DNA of 5,375 bases, from positions 1 through 5,375 of the forward strand of contig CACXFD010000209.1 in the NCBI GenBank assembly GCA_902766845.1, read 5' to 3'. Of the stretch, positions 1-5,375 are shown in pieces. A program made the translations under genes and the position numbers. Positions within the stretch are counted from its first letter, which is position 1, and every line of letters begins with the position of its first letter. A model generated the notes under the pieces. It did no database searches and was not told the DNA's origin. It saw nothing but the letters and a program-made list of their open reading frames with translations. Source of the stretch: an uncultured Lachnospiraceae bacterium (lineage in GTDB: Bacteria > Bacillota > Clostridia > Lachnospirales > Lachnospiraceae).

Positions 1-654
1 CACGGGCACGCGCTTTTGGATGTAAAACAGACAGAAGAGGCAGCTGAGCGCCTGCGACAGGACCGTCGCGACCGCGCAGCCGTTGGCGCCCATATGCAGG
101 ACGATCACGAAGAAGAGGTCCCCGGCCACGTTCAGGACCGCGCTGACGGCCAGGAACAGGAGAGGGGTCAGCGTATCGCCGAGCGAACGGAGCGTGGAGG
201 ACAGAAAGTTGTAGAAGAACGAGAAGATCAGACCGAGGAAGATGATCCTCATATACGGGAGCGCCGTCGGCAGCACCGCGGGCTTGACCTGCATCACGGT
301 CAGGATGGACCCGGACAGGACCAGACAGATGGCCGACAGCAGCAGGGCGAAGCCGGATCCGGCCAGCATCGTGGTGCTGATCTGGCGCCGCAGCAGAGGC
401 TCGTCGTGCGCGCCGAACGCGTTGCCCATCAGGACGCCCGCGCCGAGGCACAGGCCGTTGAACAGCAGGATCAGCAGCGACATGACCGGGTTCACGGTGC
501 CCACGCCGGCCAGCGCCTCCTTGGAGACGAAGCGGCCCACGATGGCCGCGTCCACGGCGTTATAGGTCAATTGGAAAAGGTTCCCCAGGATCAGGGGAAC
601 CGTGAATTTGATGAGCTGGGGCGCGATGGCGCCTTTGGTCAGGTCGTGGGTCAT
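1..654 (-). CDS. MATE family efflux transporter, N-terminal part (cut by window edge)
   Basis: Reading leftward from the ATG at 654-652, this frame stays open for 218 codons to the window edge, about half of a usual MATE protein of roughly 450 residues. The protein is very hydrophobic, with about six predicted membrane segments (near residues 14-36, 51-75, 94-118, 133-153, 162-184 and 190-212). Family-like stretches are LGNLFQLTYNAVDAAIVGR (23-41), GDTLTPLLFLAVSAVLNVAGD (split here as 159-169 and 170-179), and the GANGCAVATVLSQ stretch from 189. MATE proteins are inner-membrane antiporters that export drugs or metabolites using Na+ or H+ gradients; the substrate cannot be told here. The start is supported by AAGGAG (complement of 661-666) six bases upstream. 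It lies 130 nt downstream of pyrF on the same strand, with no clear promoter or terminator between, so co-transcription is possible. The C-terminal half lies outside the window. Confidence 0.9.
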   Translation of the reverse strand, partial: MTHDLTKGAIAPQLIKFTVPLILGNLFQLTYNAVDAAIVGRFVSKEALAGVGTVNPVMSLLILLFNGLCLGAGVLMGNAFGAHDEPLLRRQISTTMLAGSGFALLLSAICLVLSGSILTVMQVKPAVLPTALPYMRIIFLGLIFSFFYNFLSSTLRSLGDTLTPLLFLAVSAVLNVAGDLFFVIVLHMGANGCAVATVLSQALSCLFCLFYIQKRVPV

Positions 655-784
655 GAGGGGCTCCTTGCGGAAAGAAACGGGAATGCGTCGGGACAGGGCC
701 GCAGCGGAGAAAGACACTGCATCAGCGCGGAGTCCGGATCAGGTCCGACCTGCAGCAGGCGGGGCGCCGGGGTCAGGCCCGTGC

Positions 785-1789
785 TTACGGCAGCCGGGGC
801 GCCGGAATCACGCTCAGCAGGTCTTCCTTCATGCGCAGGGCTTCCGTGCGGGCCGCCTTCGCGAAGTCTTCTTCCGCGGCGCCGGTCTTCTGCCAGGCGC
901 AGAGGATGCCGCGAGAAGAATTGATGACGGCGCCGAGGCCGCAGTCGTCAAAACCGCCGGCCACATCGGCCGCGCCGCCGCCCTGGGCGCCGTAGCCGGG
1001 CACCAGGAAGAACGTGTGGGGCAGGGCGCGCCGCAGCCTTGCGAGCTGGGCCGGATAGGTGGCGCCTACGACCGCGCCGACCGACGAATACCCGTACGCG
1101 CCCGGGGCTTCCTTTCCCCAGCGCTCGCAGGCGTCGCCCATCGCTTCATAGACCGTGACGTTCTGCGCGATCAGGTCCAGGGCCGATTCATCCGACGCCC
1201 GGCCGACCGCGGTATCCGAGGCCGAGGACTGCTCCTCGAGCCGGCGGTCCTGCAGCTCGCCCGAGGACGGGTTCGAGGTCTTGACCAGTACGAAGATGGC
1301 CTTGTCCCGGTCCCGGCACAGGGGCAGGAGCGGCGCCACGCCGTCCGTGCCCAGATAGGCGTTGACGGTCAGCGCGTCGGCCGGGAACGCTTCGCACAGC
1401 TGTCCGCCGACCTGCGTCTGTCCGAGGTACGCGGTGCCGTATGCCTGCATCGTGGTGCCGATGTCGTTGCGCTTCCCGTCCAGGATCACGTACATGCCCT
1501 TTTCGCGCGCGTAGCGGACCGTTTCCGCAAGTGTGCGCACGCCGGGCCAGCCGTACATCTCATAATAGGCGGCCTGCGGCTTGACCGCGGGCACGATGTC
1601 GCAGAGCTGGTCGATCAGGGCCTTGTTGAAGGCCAGGATGGCCTCCGCGGCGCCCTCGAGCGTCTCCCCGTGACGGGCAAACGCGTCTTCCAGCAGGAAC
1701 GAGGGCAGATAGCTGAGCTTCGGGTCCAGACCGGCCACGGTCGGGTTCTGCAGGTCTGCGATGCGGCGGATCAGTCGGTCGAATGACAT
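785..1789 (-). CDS. pyrF: orotidine 5'-phosphate decarboxylase (OMP decarboxylase), class 2
   Basis: PyrF converts orotidine 5'-monophosphate to UMP plus CO2, the last step of de novo pyrimidine synthesis, in the cytosol. The 334-residue protein shows the class-2 TIM-barrel motifs in order: AGLDPKLSYLP (19-29, substrate Asp22), VKPQAAYYE (69-77), the catalytic ILDGKRNDIG (102-111; Asp104, Lys106, Asp109), TVNAYLGTDG (141-150), VLVKTSNPSSGELQD (167-181), LVPGYGAQGG (262-271) and NSSRGI (290-295, phosphate-gripping Arg293). The start at 1789 is preferred over an in-frame ATG 22 codons upstream because AAAGGA (complement of 1797-1802) lies seven bases before it and the homologous sequence begins with MSFDRL. 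The protein looks somewhat long; residues about 182-208 are a polar, low-complexity stretch that seems inserted after the SNPSSGELQD motif. It follows the glycosyltransferase gene by 77 nt and stands apart from other pyr genes in this window. Confidence 0.96.
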   Translation of the reverse strand: MSFDRLIRRIADLQNPTVAGLDPKLSYLPSFLLEDAFARHGETLEGAAEAILAFNKALIDQLCDIVPAVKPQAAYYEMYGWPGVRTLAETVRYAREKGMYVILDGKRNDIGTTMQAYGTAYLGQTQVGGQLCEAFPADALTVNAYLGTDGVAPLLPLCRDRDKAIFVLVKTSNPSSGELQDRRLEEQSSASDTAVGRASDESALDLIAQNVTVYEAMGDACERWGKEAPGAYGYSSVGAVVGATYPAQLARLRRALPHTFFLVPGYGAQGGGAADVAGGFDDCGLGAVINSSRGILCAWQKTGAAEEDFAKAARTEALRMKEDLLSVIPAPRLP

Positions 1790-1836
1790 GGAAGTTTCCT
1801 TTCTTGAGGGGATCTGCCGGCGGGCCTTCGAAAAGA

Positions 1837-1853
1837 GCCGGGCCGCGTCCGGC
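1837..1853 (-). terminator. weak candidate hairpin between glycosyltransferase and pyrF
   Basis: On the minus strand GCCGG (1853-1849) can pair with CCGGC (1841-1837) around a 7-nt loop, followed directly by TCTTTT (1836-1831). The stem is only 5 bp and the U-run is interrupted, so this would be a leaky terminator at best. Read-through into pyrF would be expected, as no promoter is evident before pyrF. Confidence 0.25.
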
Positions 1854-1862
1854 ACCGGTAGA

Positions 1863-1878
1863 GGCTTCAGTTGAAGCC
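1863..1878 (-). other. short hairpin across the glycosyltransferase stop codon
   Basis: GGCTTC and GAAGCC form a perfect 6-bp inverted repeat with a 4-nt loop that spans the last codons and TGA stop of the glycosyltransferase. No U-tract follows, so it is not a terminator by itself. It could act as an mRNA 3' stability element or be chance. Confidence 0.3.
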
Positions 1879-2886
1879 GAACAGTTTCCGGGCGGCCGTA
1901 TAGCCCCAGCCGATGATCTTACGGCCGGCGGCTCCCGGAAGCGAGAGCATGTGGCCGACCGGGCTGAAGCGGATCTTGCGCCAGGTGGGCTCATCGGTCT
2001 GCTTCATCCACTGCCAGAGCTCATCTTTCTGCGCGAGGTGCTCTTCGGTACCGGAGCGGATGCACAGGACCGTCGAGACCATCGTGATGATCCGGAGATA
2101 GTTCATCATGTAGGAAGCGCAGCGCGGGTGCGGGAACTGCGCGCGGGCGTATTCCTCGAACATCAGCCGGTTCACGCGCATCTGCTGGTCCATGCGGGAG
2201 ATCATGACTTCCTCGTTCACGGACTGGTCGTTGCGGCCGATGTAGTAGCGGTACAGGTCCTCGTTCAGGTACAGGATGTTCTTCACGAACGGGAACGGCT
2301 GGAACGCGTAGATATTGTCCACGTAGAACGTATGCTCCGGCAGGCGCAGGCCGCTGTCGCGCAGGACCTGCGTGCGGTAGATGACCGAATGCATCAGGAT
2401 GTATTCCCAGGTATGCATGACCGGGAAGCGGTCCCAGGAAAAGACCCGGCCTTCCGGCAGTTTTCCGGCCAGGCGCATGACCTTCTTATGGCGCGCGCCC
2501 TGCTTGTCATAGACGAAATTCGTCAGCAGCATGTCGAGGGGGTCCGCGTCGCCGGCATGGGCCCGCAGCGCGTCCAGCACGTGGTGGAAGGCCTTGGTGT
2601 TCAGGCGGTCATCGCTGTCCACGACCTTGAAGAACAGGCCGGTGGCGTTCTCGATGCCGGTATTGACCGCGCCGCCGTGGCCCTTGTTCTGCTGGTGGAT
2701 GGCGCGGATGACGGTCGGGTGCTTCTTCTCCCATTCATCCGCCTTCTGCGCGGTGGAATCCTTGACGGAGCCGTCATCGACGATCAGGATCTCGACGTCC
2801 TCGCCGCCGGCGAGCAGGCTCTCGATGCAGCGGTCCATATAGGGCTCGGAATTATAACAGGGTACGGCGATGCTCAGAAGTTTCAT
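1867..2886 (-). CDS. glycosyltransferase family 2 (GT-A fold)
   Basis: The 339-residue protein is a cytosolic or membrane-associated GT-A glycosyltransferase that would move a sugar from a nucleotide-sugar donor to a glycan or lipid-linked acceptor; donor and acceptor are not evident. The N-terminal MKLLSIAVPCYNSEPYMDRC (1-20) is the classic family 2 opening, with VDDGS at 36-40 (nucleotide binding), QNKGHGGAVNTGI at 66-78 and the metal-binding DSDD at 90-93. PEHTFYVDNIYAF (184-196) and YRYYIGRNDQSV (212-223) resemble acceptor-side motifs of bacterial polysaccharide GT2 enzymes. I see no clear membrane segment; the C-terminal tail (about 300-339) is basic and aromatic and could touch the membrane. 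The start at 2886 has AAAGGA (complement of 2897-2902) ten bases upstream and a strong promoter behind it. It heads a possible unit with pyrF and the MATE gene. Teichoic acid, capsule or exopolysaccharide roles are all possible. Confidence 0.92.
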   Translation of the reverse strand: MKLLSIAVPCYNSEPYMDRCIESLLAGGEDVEILIVDDGSVKDSTAQKADEWEKKHPTVIRAIHQQNKGHGGAVNTGIENATGLFFKVVDSDDRLNTKAFHHVLDALRAHAGDADPLDMLLTNFVYDKQGARHKKVMRLAGKLPEGRVFSWDRFPVMHTWEYILMHSVIYRTQVLRDSGLRLPEHTFYVDNIYAFQPFPFVKNILYLNEDLYRYYIGRNDQSVNEEVMISRMDQQMRVNRLMFEEYARAQFPHPRCASYMMNYLRIITMVSTVLCIRSGTEEHLAQKDELWQWMKQTDEPTWRKIRFSPVGHMLSLPGAAGRKIIGWGYTAARKLFGFN

Positions 2887-2929
2887 ATACAGTCAGTCCT
2901 TTCGGGATCGGACAACAGGTTCTCTGCTC

Positions 2930-2957
2930 ATTATATCATGTTTTGGGGCGCGCGCAA
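2930..2957 (-). promoter_or_regulatory. sigma-A-type extended -10 promoter for the glycosyltransferase
   Basis: On the minus strand, TTGCGC (complement of 2952-2957) is followed after 16 bp by a perfect TATAAT (complement of 2930-2935). TGA directly before it makes an extended -10 (TGnTATAAT). Transcription would begin near 2923, giving a leader of about 37 nt with AAAGGA in it. This is the only convincing promoter seen for the leftward genes. Confidence 0.75.
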
Positions 2958-2972
2958 GACTGAAAGAACGAC

Positions 2973-3001
2973 TGGACGCGGCGCATGAAATCGTGTATGC
3001 T
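2973..3001 (+). promoter_or_regulatory. candidate promoter for leader ORF and malic enzyme
   Basis: TGGACG (2973-2978) and TATGCT (2996-3001) are separated by 17 bp, each matching the sigma-A consensus at four of six positions. Transcription would start near 3008, very close to the AAAGGAG at 3007-3013. It is divergent from the glycosyltransferase promoter at 2930-2957. The match is modest, and another start site cannot be excluded. Confidence 0.35.
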
Positions 3002-3048
3002 TTAGGAAAGGAGCGGTCATGGACCGCAGCAGAGAGCACACCTGGAAC

Positions 3049-3096
3049 CGCATCAGGAATCGTATCAGGAATCGCAGCAGGAATCGCAGCAGGAGG
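3049..3096 (+). repeat. four tandem 12-bp repeats ending in the malic enzyme Shine-Dalgarno
   Basis: Units at 3049-3060, 3061-3072, 3073-3084 and 3085-3096 follow the pattern CGYAKCAGGAAT. The last unit ends in AGG instead of AAT, which creates AGGAGG (3091-3096), five bases before the malic enzyme ATG. Each earlier unit carries AGGAA, so weak Shine-Dalgarno-like sites recur every 12 nt. Units 1 and 2 share ATCAGGAAT, and units 3 and 4 share CGCAGCAGGA, which suggests stepwise duplication. Confidence 0.9.
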
Positions 3097-3101
3097 ACCT
3101 T

Positions 3102-4274
<1,173 letters not shown>

Positions 4275-4280
4275 CGGGCC

Positions 4281-4297
4281 GGAAGGACACGCCTTCC
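4281..4297 (+). other. 6-bp hairpin just after the malic enzyme stop
   Basis: GGAAGG (4281-4286) and CCTTCC (4292-4297) form a perfect stem with a 5-nt loop, starting six bases past the TGA. No U-run follows (the next bases are CGCAGC). It is therefore more likely an mRNA 3'-end or processing element, or chance, than an intrinsic terminator. Confidence 0.35.
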
Positions 4298-4298
4298 C

Positions 4299-4388
4299 GC
4301 AGCCGCAAAAGGAGCAGCCGCAACGGAAGATCGGCCGGCCCGCAGCAGCGGACACGGCCGGAAAGGGAGAAATCGGCCGGCCCGCAGC
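4299..4388 (+). repeat. GC-rich spacer with two pairs of direct repeats
   Basis: GCAGCCGCAA occurs at 4299-4308 and again at 4314-4323, 15 nt apart. A 17-bp exact repeat, ATCGGCCGGCCCGCAGC, occurs at 4330-4346 and 4372-4388, 42 nt apart. The GGCCGG core appears again nearby (around 4355-4361 as CGGCCGG and 4388-4394 as CCGGCCG). The spacer separates malic enzyme from the thioesterase and holds no convincing gene; an AAAAGGAG at 4307-4314 has no start codon at a useful distance. Confidence 0.8.
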
Positions 4389-4407
4389 CGGCCGCAGGGA
4401 GCATAAC

Positions 4408-4887
4408 ATGAGATATGACATCTTCGGCAAGCCAGAAAACGAACCGCAGCCCGGTGAGACCGACCAGGCGTATATGGAGCGCATCATGCGGGCGTTCTGC
4501 GTGCCGGATCCGGACGCGCACGGCATCAATGAGATGATGGGGCCGGACTTTGTGTCCTGCCGCGCGCGGGAGCCGGAGCTGGTCCTGCGTTTCCATGTTC
4601 AGGACTGGATGCTGAACTCGCACGGCGTGATGCAGGGCGGCGTGCTGTCGATCGCGATGGACATGGGCATGGGGACGCTGGCCCGGTTCATCCGGCATCA
4701 GAACTACTCCGTCACGATGCAGATGTCGGTCGACTTCATGCGGCCGGTGCAGGCCGGGGAGGACATCCTGGTCCGCGCACGCCTCGAAAAGGGCGGAAAG
4801 CGCGTCCTGTTCCTGACGTCCGAGGCGTGGCCGGAGGCGGCGGGAGAGGAGCAGGCCGCGGCGCGCATCACCGCGCTGTTCGCCTGA
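4408..4887 (+). CDS. hotdog-fold acyl-CoA thioesterase, PaaI/4HBT-like
   Basis: The 159-residue protein carries the 4HBT/PaaI-type core. NSHGVMQGGVLSIAMDMGMG (70-89) matches the family pattern N-x-x-G-x-x-(H/Q)-G-G-x-x-x-x-x-x-D, with Asn70, Gly73, Gln76-Gly77-Gly78 and the likely catalytic acid Asp85. VTMQMSVDFMRPVQAGEDI (102-120) and RVLFLTSEAW (132-141) are the expected beta strands. Such proteins hydrolyse acyl- or aryl-CoA thioesters as cytosolic oligomers; the substrate is not evident. The His of the common HGG is Gln here, a variant I recall in several related hotdog proteins. About 55 N-terminal residues precede the core strands, including an acidic, proline-containing start. AGGGAG (4396-4401) lies six bases before the ATG. 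It follows malic enzyme by 133 nt, possibly on the same transcript, and is closed by the terminator at 4907-4937. Confidence 0.88.
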   Translation: MRYDIFGKPENEPQPGETDQAYMERIMRAFCVPDPDAHGINEMMGPDFVSCRAREPELVLRFHVQDWMLNSHGVMQGGVLSIAMDMGMGTLARFIRHQNYSVTMQMSVDFMRPVQAGEDILVRARLEKGGKRVLFLTSEAWPEAAGEEQAAARITALFA

Positions 4888-4906
4888 GGAAGACCCCGCT
4901 AAAAAG

Positions 4907-4937
4907 TCTCGGATTCCTTGACAGAATCCGGGATTTT
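4907..4937 (+). terminator. intrinsic terminator after the thioesterase (overlaps next promoter)
   Basis: Positions 4907-4916 pair with 4924-4933 in a 10-bp stem with one G-U, around the 7-nt loop CTTGACA, followed by TTTTGTT. An AAAAA run (4901-4905) precedes it, so on the minus strand the same stem is followed by CTTTTT and it could work both ways. It lies 19 nt after the thioesterase stop. The loop holds the -35 box of the rubrerythrin promoter. Confidence 0.75.
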
Positions 4938-4945
4938 GTTATAAT
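4918..4945 (+). promoter_or_regulatory. consensus sigma-A promoter for reverse rubrerythrin
   Basis: TTGACA (4918-4923) and TATAAT (4940-4945) are both perfect matches, spaced by 16 bp. TGT before the -10 gives an extended TGnTATAAT. Transcription should begin near 4952, giving a leader of about 63 nt. A promoter this strong usually needs a repressor or leader control; both are suggested by the neighbouring palindrome and hairpin. Confidence 0.9.
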
Positions 4946-4951
4946 TATAAC
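4938..4951. promoter_or_regulatory. 14-bp perfect palindrome over the -10 box, PerR/Fur-like operator candidate
   Basis: GTTATAATTATAAC reads the same on both strands and covers the whole -10 hexamer. Its left half, TTATAAT, equals the half-site of the Bacillus PerR box (TTATAATnATTATAA), though the half-sites are closer together here than in that consensus. In Clostridium acetobutylicum, reverse rubrerythrins belong to the PerR regulon, which fits the downstream gene. Part of the symmetry is inherent to a TATAAT-like sequence, so the operator role is an inference. Confidence 0.5.
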
Positions 4952-4956
4952 GGACC

Positions 4957-4984
4957 GAAAAACGACCGTTCACGGCCGTTTTTT
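4957..4984 (+). terminator. terminator-like hairpin in the rubrerythrin leader
   Basis: AAAAACG (4958-4964) and CCG (4966-4968) pair with CGG (4973-4975) and CGTTTTT (4977-4983) around a 4-nt loop, with one A-C mismatch (4965/4976). A run of six T (4979-4984) follows the GC part. The structure lies entirely between the predicted transcription start (about 4952) and the ATG. It may be a leader terminator, a second terminator for read-through from the thioesterase, or a 5' stabilising hairpin. Confidence 0.6.
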
Positions 4985-5014
4985 GCATATCACCCTAGTT
5001 AGGAGGAGATAATC

Positions 5015-5375
5015 ATGAAGAAGTTCGTATGTTCTGTCTGCGGTTATGTGTATGAGGGAGAGGCTGCTCCCGAACAGTGCCCTGTCTGCAAGGCGCCGGC
5101 CAGCAAGTTCATCGAACAGAAGGATGAGAAGGTCTGGGCCTGCGAGCACGTGGTCGGCGTGGCTTCCGACGCTCCCGAAGAGATCAAGAACGGCCTGCGT
5201 GAGATGTTCAACGGCGAATGTTCCGAGGTCGGCATGTATCTGGCCATGAGCCGCGTGGCCATCCGGGAAGGCTATCCCGAGGTCGGCGCGTTCTTCGAGA
5301 AGGCCGCCATGGAAGAAGCCTGGCATGCCGCACACTTCGCGGAGCTGCTGGGCGAGGTCGTTACCGACAGCACCA
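5015..5375 (+). CDS. reverse rubrerythrin (rubredoxin-like then ferritin-like domain), N-terminal part
   Basis: The frame opens at the ATG at 5015, with AGGAGG (5001-5006) eight bases upstream, and runs off the right edge after 120 codons. Residues 1-35 are a rubredoxin-like Fe(Cys)4 domain with C6-x2-C9 and C22-x2-C25. From about residue 52 a ferritin-like helix bundle begins, with helix-1 ligand candidates Glu68 and Glu71 (GECSEVGMY, 67-75) and helix-2 candidates Glu101 and His104 (MEEAWHAAHF, 99-108). A rubredoxin domain before the diiron domain defines reverse rubrerythrin, a cytosolic NADH-linked peroxide (and in some species oxygen) reductase of anaerobes. The remaining diiron ligands of helices 3 and 4 lie beyond the window. 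It has its own strong promoter with a palindrome over the -10 and a hairpin in the leader, consistent with oxidative-stress control. Confidence 0.93.
   Translation, partial: MKKFVCSVCGYVYEGEAAPEQCPVCKAPASKFIEQKDEKVWACEHVVGVASDAPEEIKNGLREMFNGECSEVGMYLAMSRVAIREGYPEVGAFFEKAAMEEAWHAAHFAELLGEVVTDST

Noticed and set aside
655..784. Promoter or terminator between pyrF and the MATE gene
   Set aside because: The stretch is GC-rich, with no AT-rich -10 on the minus strand and no stem followed by a U-run. Only short inverted and direct repeats such as CCTGC/GCAGG and GTCCG are seen.
602..1786. Plus-strand open frame of nearly 400 codons opposite pyrF
   Set aside because: It is antisense to the clear pyrF reading frame, shows no recognisable motif and has Arg/Gly/Ala-rich composition typical of a GC-driven shadow.
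1790..1855. Upstream in-frame ATG that would add 22 residues to PyrF
   Set aside because: No good ribosome site precedes it, whereas the ATG at 1789 has AAAGGA seven bases upstream and gives the expected PyrF N-terminus.
1783..2988. Plus-strand open frame of about 400 codons opposite the glycosyltransferase
   Set aside because: It is a shadow of the GT2 gene, with no family motifs. The GT2 strand has a promoter, ribosome site and catalytic motifs.
3049..3096. CRISPR-like array
   Set aside because: The units are only 12 bp, directly adjacent with no spacers, and no cas gene is near.
4944..4972. Leftward promoter from the palindromic TATAAT on the minus strand
   Set aside because: The -35 at the right distance (TGAACG) is poor, and there is no minus-strand gene for it to serve. 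The reverse TATAAT follows from the palindrome.

Overview
The window is GC-rich, with Shine-Dalgarno sites of AAAGGA/AGGAGG type and sigma-A-like promoters. It encodes a class-2 PyrF, a short bacterial malic enzyme and a reverse rubrerythrin. Together these suggest an anaerobic, high-GC Clostridia-type Bacillota, perhaps a gut Lachnospiraceae or Oscillospiraceae relative. That placement is inferred from gene content and signals, not from a search.

Left half, minus strand (1-2886): a family 2 glycosyltransferase is followed by orotidine-5'-phosphate decarboxylase (pyrF) and then the N-terminal half of a MATE-family transporter cut by the left edge. A strong extended -10 promoter lies just upstream of the glycosyltransferase. 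No clear promoter was found before pyrF or the MATE gene, so all three may be read as one loose transcription unit with gaps of 77 and 130 nt. Two weak hairpins lie at and after the glycosyltransferase stop.

Divergent region (2887-3101): the glycosyltransferase promoter points left and a weaker candidate promoter points right. Just before the malic enzyme, four tandem copies of a 12-bp unit end in the malic enzyme's own Shine-Dalgarno. A small Arg-rich open frame with its own ribosome binding site overlaps both the repeats and the malic enzyme start.

Right half, plus strand (3102-5375): malic enzyme is followed by a 133-nt GC-rich spacer with direct repeats, then a hotdog-fold PaaI-type thioesterase. 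An intrinsic terminator follows. The -35 box of a consensus promoter sits in that terminator's loop, and the promoter's -10 lies in a 14-bp perfect AT-rich palindrome. A second terminator-like hairpin lies in the leader, followed by a reverse rubrerythrin cut by the right edge.

The genes are mostly housekeeping: pyrimidine synthesis, malate-to-pyruvate conversion, glycan assembly, efflux and peroxide defence. I see no mobile element, CRISPR array, tRNA or rRNA, and no stretch over 300 bases without a gene. The most interesting parts are regulatory: the layered rubrerythrin control region and the repeat-built leader of the malic enzyme.
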